Below, piece after piece: positions 10,141 to 20,907 of a stretch of 64,000 nucleotides of DNA (position 1 is the first letter of the stretch; the number at the start of each line of letters is the position of its first letter). The notes beneath the pieces were generated by a model, which worked only from the letters and a program-made list of their open reading frames with translations, had not been told where the DNA came from and made no database searches. The stretch is taken from contig JARGXX010000003.1 of the NCBI GenBank assembly GCA_030374765.1, positions 1,116,001 to 1,180,000 on the forward strand, read 5' to 3'. The DNA comes from Agarophyton chilense. Lineage: Eukaryota > Rhodophyta > Florideophyceae > Gracilariales > Gracilariaceae. The translations under genes and the position numbers were made by a program.

Positions 10141-10869
10141 ATGTCTAACTGGGATGATGACGAGTGGGACGTGGATCCATCCCCTGCAGCACCTACAATA
10201 CCATCTGCATCGGCCTACTATGGTGGAGACGCTCTTGGCAACTGGGACGACGAGGACCAGTCGGAGGACGAAGAACCACAACTGAAGAAGCCTTCCGCCC
10301 CCATGAAACCCTCCAAAGCCCGCGCAAAGGCACTGAAAGAGAAAGAAGAGCAGGAACGACAACGCGAGATAGAAAAGGTTTTGGCACGTCAAAAAGAGTT
10401 AGATGAAATGGATGCAGTGCAACGAAAAATTCGCGAGCAGCAGATCGTAGAAGAAGCGGACTTTGAAAACGCCAAAGAACTCTTCATGGTTGGAGACGCC
10501 TCAGAGGGAATGGAACCACCCGCAGACCCTACAATAGAGAACTTTAAACCAGTAACAGATGCCGACTTTTCCAAGTTTGCGCAAATGATTGGCGAGCGGT
10601 GCTCAGTGCTGAACGACAATCCTAAAAGAACGGGGCGATATATGGACTTTGTTAAGGAGATGTTGCGAGTTGTGGTTAAAGGTCTCGGGCCAGACGACAC
10701 CAAAGACCTCTCAACCTTTGTTGGCGTGATAAGTAACGAAAAGAGAGACGAATTCAAGAAATCCAGAGGCTTCAAGAAGAAGACAAACAAAAAATCTCAC
10801 GTGCGAGTAGACAAGATGAATGACATGCGGAACGACGTATACGATGATTTTGCTGATGACTTTATGTAA
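10141..10869 (+). CDS. EIF3J: Translation initiation factor eIF3 subunit J
   Basis: This 242-residue protein starts MSNWDDDEWD, the acidic Trp-containing N-terminus typical of eIF3j/Hcr1. A Lys/Glu/Arg-rich coiled helix spans about residues 55-115 (ALKEKEEQERQREIEKVLAR). The conserved core holds LSTFVGVISNEKRDEFKK, and the protein ends in a basic stretch followed by the acidic tail YDDFADDFM, which matches the family's C-terminus that reaches into the ribosomal decoding centre. eIF3j binds the 40S subunit in the cytoplasm, regulates mRNA entry and aids recycling. Length is normal for the family (about 220-265). Single exon. Confidence 0.92.
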   Translation: MSNWDDDEWDVDPSPAAPTIPSASAYYGGDALGNWDDEDQSEDEEPQLKKPSAPMKPSKARAKALKEKEEQERQREIEKVLARQKELDEMDAVQRKIREQQIVEEADFENAKELFMVGDASEGMEPPADPTIENFKPVTDADFSKFAQMIGERCSVLNDNPKRTGRYMDFVKEMLRVVVKGLGPDDTKDLSTFVGVISNEKRDEFKKSRGFKKKTNKKSHVRVDKMNDMRNDVYDDFADDFM

Positions 10870-11215
10870 AACGACAATGAGCGCGCCGAGCGCACGTTGA
10901 GCAAAGCGGCCTTTCCGTGCTGGAGAGCTGGTGTTTTGTACGGTGAATGCGGCCATCAGTAGTGTTCTGAAGCTTTGTCTTGTGTTGCCAATTGCAGAAG
11001 TAAACGCGCTCAACTCTTGGGCTCACACACGACATGTGCACCGTGACGACAAGTTAGGTGCAGAGGACTGACTCTACCCTTAGAGAACGTAACATGGTAC
11101 GGCAATAGAAGAGCGCGCAAGAGGCCCCATTGCTTCCAATCCGTTTGCAAAGAGTTTTAAGATATCAAGCGTGTCCGTACATAATACAAACCAAGTAGAG
11201 GCAAATGATCACCGA
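10870..11215. other. Convergent intergenic, no gene seen
   Basis: This is 346 bp between the 3' ends of eIF3j and the CPSF6-like gene. It should carry both poly(A) regions. No repeat was recognised. Confidence 0.5.
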
Positions 11216-12209
11216 TCATCGTCTTGTAGACCGTTGTCTCCTCGAGTTGCGCCTGTCCGACGGCCCGTCAGCTTTATCGGCGGCCGAGGCTTGTTGGTTG
11301 GCGTTGGCACGCGCGCGCCTCCTGGAGCGACCACCTCTTCTGCGCGGTCTCCGTGGCGGAGGGTCGCCCTCTTCGGCACGACTCTTGACCGGGGGCTCAT
11401 CATGCTTTGGGGAGTCGGAGGCGCGTTCCCACTGCACGGAGTCGTAGTGGGCATGTCGGCGGCGTTTGGAGCTGCGATGGTCATCAGACCAGTCCGGTGA
11501 GTGAGATCTGGAGCGGCGCCGCGACGAAGAATTGAACGGAGAACGGTCGCGCGTGCGCTCTCTCCGGCGATCGCGATTGCGATCTCGGGTACGGTCTCTA
11601 TCGCGCTGTCGGTCGCGCTCCGGCGAGGCGCGACGAGGTGAGAGCGAGCGCTCGGGCGATCGATTGTGTTGCGTGTGCCTCTCATTGTGCATACGTTCGC
11701 GCAGACGCTCCTTGACCTCCTCGGGAATGTTGAGCTTTGCAGCGGTCTCAAATTCGTCGGAGGAGTCGCGGGGGGGTCTTCGCGCGGCGGGGCGACGGCG
11801 CGAGTCATCGGTATCGTGGTCCGGGCGGTAAACGAGGACGCGCTCGCCGTACTTGTTGATGATGAGCGTTTCGCGACCCTTTCCGCGGCGCGAACGCGAG
11901 CGGTCGGGATCGGGCTGCGGGGAGTGGCGGCGACGCGAGCGGGACGGGGAGACGGATCGAGGTGGTGTGCGACGCGGTGAGCGACGCGGTGAGCGACGCG
12001 GTGAGCGGGGGGGGGGAGAGGAGGCGCGATGGGGCGAGGATCGGTGCGGTGAATGGTCACTGGGGGGCGGGGAGTGGGTGGGGGACTTGGAGCGACGGGT
12101 GCGAGAGGACGGACGTGGGGAAGGGCGCGGGGAGGGTGGCTGATGGGTGTCGTGCGCGGCGGGGGGATGTTGCTGGTGATTGGAGCGGTCTGGGGCGGGC
12201 TTTGGGGCG

Positions 12210-12244
<35 letters not shown>

Positions 12245-12901
12245 CTGTTGTTGTTGTTTTTGTTGTTGTTGTTGTTGTTGTAGTTGTAGTTGTTGTTGTT
12301 GTTGTTGTAGCTGTTGTTGTTGTAGCTGTTGTTGTTGTTGTTGTTGTAGCTGGTTTTGTTGTTGTTGGTGGTGGTGATGGTGGTGCTTGTCTTGCTTTTG
12401 CTTGTGCTGGTGACGGTGGTTGTGGTGGCGCGGCTGGTGGGCGGGGTTGGGCGACATCCACATGAAGGGGGGCGGCATGAAGCGTGGCGGTGGCGGGGGG
12501 TGCATGGGGGGCGCCATGGCGGGCGGGAACATGGAGCGCGGCGGAAAGGGAGGCATATGGGGCGGCGCGAAGGGCGGCGGCGGCGACGGCGCGTTGCGCA
12601 GCGGCGACGGGTACAAAAAGGCGTCAACGTCGGGCGGACGCAGCACAACAACGGCGACGGGCGTAGACGGTGCGGCCGACGGCGGCGCCTGTTCCGCCAG
12701 CGCGGCGCGCAACGGCTCGGCCAACTCGGGCGCGGACAGCGCAACGACGACGCGTCCCAGGCTCTTTCCGCACGCAGCGTCGACGGCAAAGCGCACGTCG
12801 ACGACGGCGCGACGCGCGGCGGCGTGCGCGCGCGCCACCAGCGCCTCCACGTCGGCATCGGACGTCCACCAGGGCAGATTGCTCAGCGCCACGGCGGCCA
12901 T
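11216..12901 (-). CDS. CPSF6/CFIm68-like RRM and RS-domain protein
   Basis: This 561-residue protein starts at an ATG at 12901. Residues 4 to about 90 are an RRM whose first strand reads VALSNLPWWTSDADV, closely matching the GNL-WWTTDEDL strand of CPSF6/CPSF7. A Pro/Met-rich middle (about 105-150) follows, as in CFIm68, then a long Gln/His tract (about 165-225) and a C-terminal RS/RD domain with many Arg-Ser and Arg-Asp pairs (SRSRRGKGR, RQRDRDRTRDRNRDR). The architecture RRM, Pro-rich, RS is that of the large CFIm subunit, which with CFIm25 selects poly(A) sites in the nucleus. An SR-like splicing factor is the alternative. It is head to head with a LAMMER kinase, whose family phosphorylates RS domains. 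Confidence 0.75.
12211..12352 (-). repeat. CAG/CAA repeat encoding polyglutamine
   Basis: Read on the plus strand, (GCT)11 fills 12211-12243, followed by GTT-type units with interruptions to about 12352. On the coding strand these are CAG and CAA codons giving runs of 4-10 Gln broken by Leu, Lys or Asn. Confidence 0.9.
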
Positions 12902-13328
12902 GGCGGAGGCGGCCGCGACAGCGACGGCAACGAAGACGACGAAGACGACGAAGGGCGACGAAGACGACTACGACGGGCAAAACGCGACGCGGCAAGGCGC
13001 CACTGCGTCTGCGCGTTGCACGCGCTAGCTAGCCAGAGAGACTCGCTCGTCACGCCTCGCATGGCTTGGCGCTGTGGCGCGCGCACGCGCCGCCCTTTGC
13101 GATTTGAAGCTCTAACACGGTGGAACACGTGTGTGTGGCGCCGTCCGTCGTGGCCACGTGGCGCGGCACAGCGCGCATGCGCTCGCTCGCGAGGCCACGC
13201 GCGCCCGTCTCCTTCCCTTCGTCGCCGAACTGCCATCGTCGCCCCCCCGTTGCCCTCCGCATCTCTCCAGATATCTGCCGTCGTCGCCCATCGCCATCGT
13301 CTCTCTCTCGCCGTCGCCGTCGCCGCTC
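12902..13328. promoter_or_regulatory. Shared bidirectional promoter region of the RS protein and LAMMER kinase
   Basis: Only 427 bp separate the two start codons, so control sequences must be shared or interleaved. The sequence is GC-rich with Tyr/Ser-coding-like CT stretches near 13190-13320, probably the kinase 5' UTR. No TATA box is evident. Confidence 0.5.
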
Positions 13329-15017
13329 ATGATGTCGCGCCCCGCGTCGCAGTCCGTGGGCGCTAACGCCGTGCGTCGCGCGCGCACCCATTCTCTTGCG
13401 GCCGATGTTGCTGCCGCCGACGCCGACGCCGCGCCCGCCGCTGCGTACGCACTTCGCGCCCGGAAACGCGCCCGTCTTGTTCCCCCGCCCGACCCCCCTC
13501 CCTTGCTTGCCGCTGCTGCTGCCGCTGCTACCGCTGCTGCCGCTGCTGCTGCCGCCGCCGCCGCCGCCGCAGCTGGGCGCCCCTCCGCTAATCGACACCT
13601 CTCCTTCCCGGCCTTCCCGCTCGCGCGCGAGCGCAGATGCATCGAGCTCGTGCCTTCGCTTTCCGCCTCCGTTCTGTCCGCCCGCGCCCCTGCCTGTCCA
13701 CCTTGCGCGCTGCCCCTCCACGTCGATGCCGTTCATCCGCACCCCCCGCCCCCGCGTAAGCCGCCACAGCCCTACTGTCTGCCCTCTAGCGACGACGCCG
13801 ACGGCCATCTCATCTACAAGCTGGGCGACGGCTTGCTGCCCACTCCTAAATTCCCCAACGGCCGATACAAGATTCTTAGCGACCTCGGTGAGGGCACCTT
13901 CGGCAAGGTCGTCGAGTGCTGGGATCGCAACCGTTGCCAGCGCGTCGCCGTCAAAATCATCCGCAACGTCACAAAGTACCGTCAGGCTGCCCGCCTCGAG
14001 ATTGACGTCCTGCTCCACATCAAGACCCACGATCCGCGACAGCTCTACCACTGCGTCAAATTCTACTCGTGGTTCGACTACCAGTCGCATGTGTGCGTTG
14101 TCTTTGAGAAGCTCGGACCCTCTCTGTACGAACAGCTGCGCCGAAACCGCTTCAGACCCTTTCCGCTGCATCAGCTCCGCGCCTTCGCATTTCAACTGCT
14201 GCAAAGCGTCCACTTTGTTCATAACCTTACCCTCATCCACACCGACCTCAAGCCAGAAAACATTTTGCTAGCAGATCCCAAGCGCCCGAACGACATCAAG
14301 CTCATCGACTTTGGCAGCGCCACTTTCGAGTCACAACACCACTCTGCTGTTATTTCTACCAGACACTACCGAGCTCCAGAGGTCATTCTTGGCTTGGGCT
14401 GGACTTACCCCTGCGACTTGTGGAGCATTGGTTGCATTCTCGTCGAGCTCTACACCGGCCGCGCCCTGTTTCAAACCCACGAGAACCTTGAACATCTCGC
14501 CATGATGATGACCGTCTTGGGACCCATCCCAGATTCCATGATTCGCCGCGCCGATGGCTCTGGCCAAAAGTACTTCACGCGCGGAAAGGGAGGCCGAAAA
14601 GCGTTGAATTGGCCACAGGGCGCCTCCTCGAGGGAATCCGTTCGGTCCGTCAACAAGGTGCAAGCGCTGCATAACATCATCCGCGACCCGCACGCCCATG
14701 CCCCCTTCTTTGACCTCGTGCGCCGCCTCTTGCACTTTGAACCCAAAACTCGATGTACTTCGGCCGAGGCCTTGAGCCACCCTTTTTTCCATCATGACGT
14801 GCTTTGTGCCCCGCAGCATGTTTCTTCGAGCGCTGCTTGTACCCCTGTGCAGCGTTCGTCGGCCATGTCTACTGCCAAACGGAAACGACGTTCTTTAAAG
14901 AGGAAAGCGGCGCAGAATGTGAGCACAATCACGTCCAACGCATCTTCGTCCAGCTCCATTTGTGCTTCCAACCCTCTTGCGCTCTATCCAGATGCAGATG
15001 TGAATCGCAGCTCGTAA
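13329..15017 (+). CDS. LAMMER/CLK family dual-specificity protein kinase
   Basis: This 562-residue protein starts at the ATG at 13329; frames further upstream rely on a GTG. The N-terminus is low complexity with a long Ala run (about 61-82). The kinase domain spans about 180-530 and is complete: Gly loop GEGTFGKV (187-194), Lys209 in AVKII, Glu224, catalytic HTDLKPEN (304-311, the Thr being usual in CLKs), DFGSATF (327-333), and STRHYRAPEV (343-352). The LAMMER signature is EHLAMMMTVLGP (388-399), two residues away from the canonical EHLAMMERILGP. A basic KRKRRSLKRK tail suggests nuclear location. CLKs phosphorylate SR proteins and regulate splicing. Single exon, intact. Confidence 0.95.
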   Translation: MMSRPASQSVGANAVRRARTHSLAADVAAADADAAPAAAYALRARKRARLVPPPDPPPLLAAAAAAATAAAAAAAAAAAAAAGRPSANRHLSFPAFPLARERRCIELVPSLSASVLSARAPACPPCALPLHVDAVHPHPPPPRKPPQPYCLPSSDDADGHLIYKLGDGLLPTPKFPNGRYKILSDLGEGTFGKVVECWDRNRCQRVAVKIIRNVTKYRQAARLEIDVLLHIKTHDPRQLYHCVKFYSWFDYQSHVCVVFEKLGPSLYEQLRRNRFRPFPLHQLRAFAFQLLQSVHFVHNLTLIHTDLKPENILLADPKRPNDIKLIDFGSATFESQHHSAVISTRHYRAPEVILGLGWTYPCDLWSIGCILVELYTGRALFQTHENLEHLAMMMTVLGPIPDSMIRRADGSGQKYFTRGKGGRKALNWPQGASSRESVRSVNKVQALHNIIRDPHAHAPFFDLVRRLLHFEPKTRCTSAEALSHPFFHHDVLCAPQHVSSSAACTPVQRSSAMSTAKRKRRSLKRKAAQNVSTITSNASSSSSICASNPLALYPDADVNRSS

Positions 15018-16063
15018 TAGTGTCCATCATCATTCTTTGTAATTATGCCGTCTGTGGCCTGTCCTGTATAACATACCCACCGTTCTGAAACTAACATGAC
15101 ATCTGGTCTCATCTTTCGCCATCGTCGCCGTATTTCATGTTGCCACATGGACAAATCGTATCGTCCTCATCTTATTTTTGTTTACTGTGCGCGCTCACAC
15201 GTAACCGTAGTCCTTATCTAATAAAGATCCGAAGCCTGCATCGGGTTCCAATCGATCAAAGCTTGCAAACTTTCAAGCGGCTACTTGCCGGGTTTCCGTT
15301 TACGCCGCCGCATATTTGCTATCCGTGGCAGCGGCGTCCACTGAAAGCAATGGATTGGAAGAAACACTACAGCTAGCTAGAATGGCAATCAAATGTGTGA
15401 CGACAACGCATATCGTTACTAATCGATAACGAATCACAGGTTCGGGTAGATCGAATCAGTTATTTCCTTCACTCAACATCCAGTTTACTCATGCAGTGAT
15501 GGTGCACAGCCACATGTCAACAGTTGTTTCGGTTGAAAAGGCGGCGATTCGCCCAACTGGTGTCTGCTTCATGCGAACATGACCGTCTACGAAGAGCAAG
15601 GTGTTGCCTTCGTGTCTACTAGTTGCGCGGTTCATGTCAAATTTCAAAGATACTGGGCACCATATGTTCTAAGTTTCAACCGAAAAGTTATTAGATTTGG
15701 ATGGTGATATGTCGTAGAATTTGGGTCGTTTCAAGGGTCGTTTCAGGGCTACCCCATATTATCGAAGCCACCGTGCGAAGAATCGAATTGTACAGGGAGG
15801 AATTCACACGTCATGCCGGCTCAAAGTGCATCGTGAAACAGAACGGGATCGTAGCCCACAAAAAATACACCGCTATCCCCGTACTCTCTCAGTTCAAAAC
15901 CTACTAGACCAAGTTTCCGTCATCATCCGATGACCTCCTTTCATCCGCTCAGGGAATGCATACTGGGAACTGAACCACAGGATACATATTCGCAGGGGCC
16001 CTGACACTAGGCTAAAGAGAATACTTTTCACATCCCACAAGGTGTTGAACCAGAATGAGGCCT
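15018..16063. other. Convergent intergenic, no gene seen (1046 bp)
   Basis: This lies between the 3' ends of the LAMMER kinase and the kinesin. Only short open frames without recognisable content occur. No repeat or RNA gene was identified. Confidence 0.5.
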
Positions 16064-18649
16064 CTACGCATCGATTTTTGCAGATCTCTTCGCTGTTCCA
16101 ACATGGCAGTTGTTTACCTTCGCCGCAAACCGAAGAGAACACAGCGATTCGTTGAAGCTTTCGGCGGCGTGCGAGAGATTGACAAACATCAGTGCTTTCG
16201 AATCGCCTCCCAAAGAATCCTGAAGAAGGTGCGTAAGTTTCGAATTGCGGTATGGGATATGATCGGATTTCTTAGATAAAGCAGAAATCACATCCCCGAG
16301 CGCAGATAGACTCTTGTTGATATGTCTCGTCTCCCGTAATCTTTCCCCTTCCGCTTTGCTCTTTTCAAGTCTCTCAGAGCCTGCCAGATCAATAAGATTC
16401 AAGAGACCGTCCCGACATTCTCGGGTGCCAGAATTCTTCCCATGCACATATAAACGGAAAACTGAATGTGAACGGGAGCTTCTTTCGTTTGATCGAGTGG
16501 CAGCGGTAGCACGGTTCTTCATCGATTGAGCAATGAGCTTCTGAATGTGAGCCTCGTCTTTTACGCTTTCGACGCTGACGTCTGTAACTGAGCAGCTCTT
16601 CTTGTCCTGACTGTACACGATTCGATGCTCTCTCGCCTTGACGTTGGCACTCGCAGAACTGTCGACAAGTAGATCCCTGATTGACTCGTTATAGATTTCC
16701 AAAAATGAGGCTTTGAGATCAAAGGTCCATCCGTCCTTTTCCATGCTTCTGGCGGTTTCAAATACTTGTTGGATCGAACGCGGTATCATTCCAAGATTCG
16801 ATTTGCTACCGCTCCGTTCTCCAAGCATGGTGTAGGTCTTACCAGAGCCGGTTTGACCGTACGCAAAAATACAAACTCGGTATCCGTCAATGGCGCTTTG
16901 AACCAATTGTGAGATCTCTTCGAATACCGTGTCTTGGGTTGAGGTGGGGTCAAACACGCGATCGAATTTGAACGGATAGCTTTGAGCGGCGCCGGGTCTC
17001 GCTGAGGCTTCCTTTGGAGGATTCGCGACCACGCCCTGGCCTTTCTCGTTATAGGCAAACATTTCTTCGGGCGATGATTGCGCCTCTTTGGCAAGCGATG
17101 GTCGAACTCGACAGAAGACACGAATGTTGCCTTTCAGCTCTTGGATTGTGTTGTGGAGACGTCTACGCTCCGCTGCGTCCTCTCGGGCCTGTCGTTCAAG
17201 CTGGTCAATCTGTTTCTTGTGCTCTTCCCCAGCAAGATGTAATTGATCCGTCTCTGCCCTGGATCTTGTCAGGTCATGATGTAGCGCGTCGAGTTTGAGA
17301 TCGAGTGCCATTTTCTCTGAGTTAATGTTGGATATCTTTCTCTCCTGGAGGGCAACAGACTCTTTGAAATTGTCGAGCTCGTTACATCGAGCGGTTAAAT
17401 CTGCTTGTAGGGCTTCGTTCGTCTTCCTCAAGCTATCTCGCTGCTCCTCAAGATCGTGAAGCTGAGGTTTCAGCTCTTTCTTGAACGTTTCGAAGGATTC
17501 ATGAACTTCGTTTCTTCCAGCTTCGCTTACTGCCTTCTGACGCTCCAAATCCACACGAGCGGCCTCCAATTCCCCGACCTGGCCCTGCAACGCCTTGATT
17601 CGCTTTTTCAAAGTCTCCTCAACTTGAAGTCTTTCGGATTCGAGTTCATCACTTTCCCTCTTTGCTCTTCGAAGGGCGGCTTCAGCCGTAGATTGTTCTC
17701 CTTCGGCAACTTCCACGCGCCGCATTGCATCTTTCAGCTTCGAGGTGGTTGAATCCAGATTAGATTCCATACTCTTTTGTCTGTCCTTTGCTTCCCCTTC
17801 GATTTCACTTTTCTCTGCCTGTAGCTGATCAAGAGATTTTTGGAGATTGTCAAGTTTCTTTCGAAGATTCTCAGTCTCTTCATTGTCTTCTTTGGAATGT
17901 GATCGATTGGTCTCCACGTTTTGCAATTCTTCGCCGAGAGTCTGAACTTTCCGCTCCAACGATTGCACCCGTTTCCGTTCGACATCGAGCTCGTTTTGGA
18001 TCTCTCTGACCTGTATTTGCGCTGTCAAAAGCTGACTCTTGTATTCTACCTTCTCCTCCGCGAGTTCCAACAGCCTCCGTTCATATTCTGGTCTTACGGA
18101 CTCCAATTGCGAGATGGTTTGTAGAAGCTTTTCACTCGTCTCTCCCCCAACAGAGTCGTTGCTTTCCTTCAGAGATTGTACGGATTGGTCCACTCGCTCT
18201 AATATCGAAGTGAACTGAGTGATAACCGCTCCATCAGTGGAAGAAATGCCTTCACCTCGAGTGGCGTTGAGCCCTCTCGACCGACTACGGGATGCATTTG
18301 TTCTGTTAAAGGATAAAGTTTCTCTCCGCGAAGACTCCGCTCCGAGTCTGGACGCAGTTCGAGTGCCTGGTCGTGAGTTATCGGTAAAGCTTCGTTTCGC
18401 GGTGGCGGTCAAGCGCTTGTTGACTTGTTCAGCCGCTGGGGCGAGAGTAGATCGGGGGCGTCCAGTAGTTTGGCGGCGAGTTGATGGTGGCTTAGGTATT
18501 GAAGAGGAGTTTGTTGATTTCAGCAGCGGTTTCTTGATCATATTCTTCGATTGCGAAATCTTCAATGATCGTTGTGTCTGTGTATGTGGGCAGTTATCCT
18601 TCACTCCGGATGGGATTTCCTGCAGAGGGGCTCGCGATTTGGACTCCAT
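16064..18649 (-). CDS. Kinesin-14, C-terminal motor (Ncd/Kar3/KIFC type)
   Basis: This 861-residue protein starts at an ATG at 18649. Residues 1-140 are basic and disordered, probably a microtubule-binding tail. About 145-500 is a continuous heptad-rich coiled coil. The motor follows at the C-terminus, beginning at NIRVFCRVRPSL (508-519), directly after the TIQELKGN neck that marks kinesin-14. Nucleotide motifs are intact: P-loop GQTGSGKT (598-605), switch I SSRSH (724-728) and switch II DLAGSE (754-759). Kinesin-14s are minus-end-directed and dimeric and act in spindle assembly and microtubule bundling. Length and domain order are normal for the class. Single exon. Confidence 0.95.
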   Translation of the reverse strand: MESKSRAPLQEIPSGVKDNCPHTQTQRSLKISQSKNMIKKPLLKSTNSSSIPKPPSTRRQTTGRPRSTLAPAAEQVNKRLTATAKRSFTDNSRPGTRTASRLGAESSRRETLSFNRTNASRSRSRGLNATRGEGISSTDGAVITQFTSILERVDQSVQSLKESNDSVGGETSEKLLQTISQLESVRPEYERRLLELAEEKVEYKSQLLTAQIQVREIQNELDVERKRVQSLERKVQTLGEELQNVETNRSHSKEDNEETENLRKKLDNLQKSLDQLQAEKSEIEGEAKDRQKSMESNLDSTTSKLKDAMRRVEVAEGEQSTAEAALRRAKRESDELESERLQVEETLKKRIKALQGQVGELEAARVDLERQKAVSEAGRNEVHESFETFKKELKPQLHDLEEQRDSLRKTNEALQADLTARCNELDNFKESVALQERKISNINSEKMALDLKLDALHHDLTRSRAETDQLHLAGEEHKKQIDQLERQAREDAAERRRLHNTIQELKGNIRVFCRVRPSLAKEAQSSPEEMFAYNEKGQGVVANPPKEASARPGAAQSYPFKFDRVFDPTSTQDTVFEEISQLVQSAIDGYRVCIFAYGQTGSGKTYTMLGERSGSKSNLGMIPRSIQQVFETARSMEKDGWTFDLKASFLEIYNESIRDLLVDSSASANVKAREHRIVYSQDKKSCSVTDVSVESVKDEAHIQKLIAQSMKNRATAATRSNERSSRSHSVFRLYVHGKNSGTRECRDGLLNLIDLAGSERLEKSKAEGERLRETRHINKSLSALGDVISALSKKSDHIPYRNSKLTHLLQDSLGGDSKALMFVNLSHAAESFNESLCSLRFAAKVNNCHVGTAKRSAKIDA

Positions 18650-20907
18650 TTCACCGTTCGTCGAACCAAGTCTTCAGGTTAAGCGATGAAAAGAGTGGAA
18701 GCATCAAATGGATTGAGAAGACGACGAAGGCAACAAATAGGGCACGGCTGACGGTACTGAACTGGAGGGCAGCAGGCTGCGAATATGTCTGGGGCACTGT
18801 CGGATGGCGGAAGAGTTCAACCAGAAGCACAGCGGGGTTTTGGAGCGGTGGGGGCGAGGGATGTGCGGCAGTATTTCTCACTTGAAACAATCGTGAAACT
18901 GTTGCATTGACGGGTCCCCCTTGGCTGGCTGGGTACACTTTCGAACGGATATATTGTGAACCTGAAGAGGAGGGGTTCTCTGAACGGTAAAGAAGTTTTG
19001 CTTCGTATGCAAGGTGGCTAGTATGCCTTCCATGGCATAGCTCGCAACATTGATACCAATTTGATATCAGTTTTTTGAATCCCATGTTTGAATTTGAAAA
19101 ACGGTTGCAATCCGTTACTCATTTGCATGACGCTGCTTTGCCTCACGTTCAGTGCGAGGGAGGGTCACAGCACTGTAAAGCTTTGGAGAGATGGCTCGTT
19201 TCGCACCAGATCTGACAAGATTTCCCCGTATACCCGTTCTGTACAAAGTACATACCTTTTGGATCCCATTCGTCTTTCAACAGAGCAATTACATGCTGTA
19301 GACAATTCCTGTCACCATCAAGAACCTTTATGATAAATCCTTCTGCACTTTCTCCACTCTCAGTGGTGAAGCCTTCCGACTCTTAGTTGACACTGCGCCA
19401 GCTTCTGCGACGTCTAGTCTTGATGGGTCCACAACAAACCACAGTTATGAACTCATTGCAGCATGAACCACTCAGAGCCAATTGCAGACCTCAGAGTCGC
19501 TCATTTCCGGAGAGGGCACACTATAGAACCTTATAATCCCTGAGTTTAGAGGAACTGAGAATCCTGGCCACTCAGGAAAGAAAAAGGCTTCTTGAACTTG
19601 TGTAGCAAAGCTGGGACAATGGCCCATATCCACCAGATTCTGACAACACTTCTGACTCAAAAGACCTTCTTGCAGTCATGAACTCGAAAAATACATGCCC
19701 TAAAGAACACCAAAGTTTAAACTGCCCAGATATCCCCTACGCCCGATAAGCCACTGCCTTTCTTCAATTATTTAGACTTTTTGCCATCCCCAAGACCATC
19801 TCAGCTAGCTGTGTCTCGCACTAAAAGAAAATATCTATTCACCTTTTTCGAGCCTCACGTTTGAGCGATCTATGCGATAGATCGACATAGAAACCTCTTC
19901 TCATTACAATAAGGTAATTTCTGCCCTACCGCGTCCTGCAGTTAAAGAGCTCGAGAGCGTCATGGCGAAGACAGACGACTTCAGCGAGGGCGACACACTC
20001 TCCTACCTTACCTCTATTGGTATTCTGTCTGGGCTCGAGCGAACGAGTTTACGCCGGCGCGCTAGGTCTCGACCAGTTAAGAGCCTCAAAGTCGCTCGCT
20101 ACTTCAAAGCTGCGCTGAAACGTCTTTCGAACGATTTGCTTACCTAGTAAGTTCCAATTCTTCCCTTCGCTCATGATTGCTGGAAATTGGCTGTGTGGAG
20201 AAATGATGGGAATGGAAAAGGGATACGGAAGATGTACGGGTGTTTATTTCAGGAAATAAGCAAGTGACGCCAAGACTTTCCTTCATTGTCCTGCATGTTA
20301 GAAAATTTGAAGCAAGCTTTGCAATCATCAGAGCACTTTTTGCAGACGAAAACTTGTTCGTCTGCGATGACTGTTCACGGGTTTCTGTTCTCGCAACCTA
20401 GTTCAGAGCGCCCACAAAAGAGGTTGAGCGGTACGAAGACCTAGAGGTTGGTTTCGGAGCAGCAAGCGGGCCGAAAGGCCAAAAACCATCCTCGCTGGGC
20501 TGAATAGATTGTTTTAGAACCACACGAGACACATGCTGAAAGCTAAAGGTGGCCAAGTTTATTCCGAACATATGTTGTTTTTGTTGAGCAGAAGGAGTAC
20601 AACGGAGACGAGCATGTCCGTCCTGTAAAGGCCCACATTCTATTTGTGAACAAAAGACGATGTTTTGTCTCTGGGATAAGATGTAAAGTGCATTCGAATG
20701 AGCAAAGCCTTGGTAGCGCGATGGTTATTAGTCGTAGAGTCTCAACAGCGAAGAATACGGTACCGCGGTGGGGACCGACGCCGGTGGAACTCTCTAGATG
20801 CCCTTCCCTTTCAAAACACTTTCTGGGTTTCACGGGGAAAGCTAAAGGCTGATGATGACCTTACTCGGCATTTTTTAATGGACTGTAAAAAGCGGTACTA
20901 CTCATAA
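18650..20907. other. Gene-poor stretch, only a doubtful 61-codon ORF
   Basis: No recognisable gene is present. An ATG ORF at 19962-20147 (+) encodes 61 residues starting MAKTDDFSEGD, basic toward its end, with no known motif. A short stretch near 19370-19400 reads FRLLVDTAPAS, faintly like the retropepsin DTG motif, but has Ala for Gly and no supporting context. Confidence 0.4.

Noticed and set aside
11962-12465. Plus-strand ORFs with long Val or Cys runs
   Set aside because: Antisense of the polyglutamine tract in the CPSF6-like gene.
19365-19400. Retropepsin-like LLVDTAPAS
   Set aside because: Ala replaces the essential Gly and the flanks carry no other retroelement signal.
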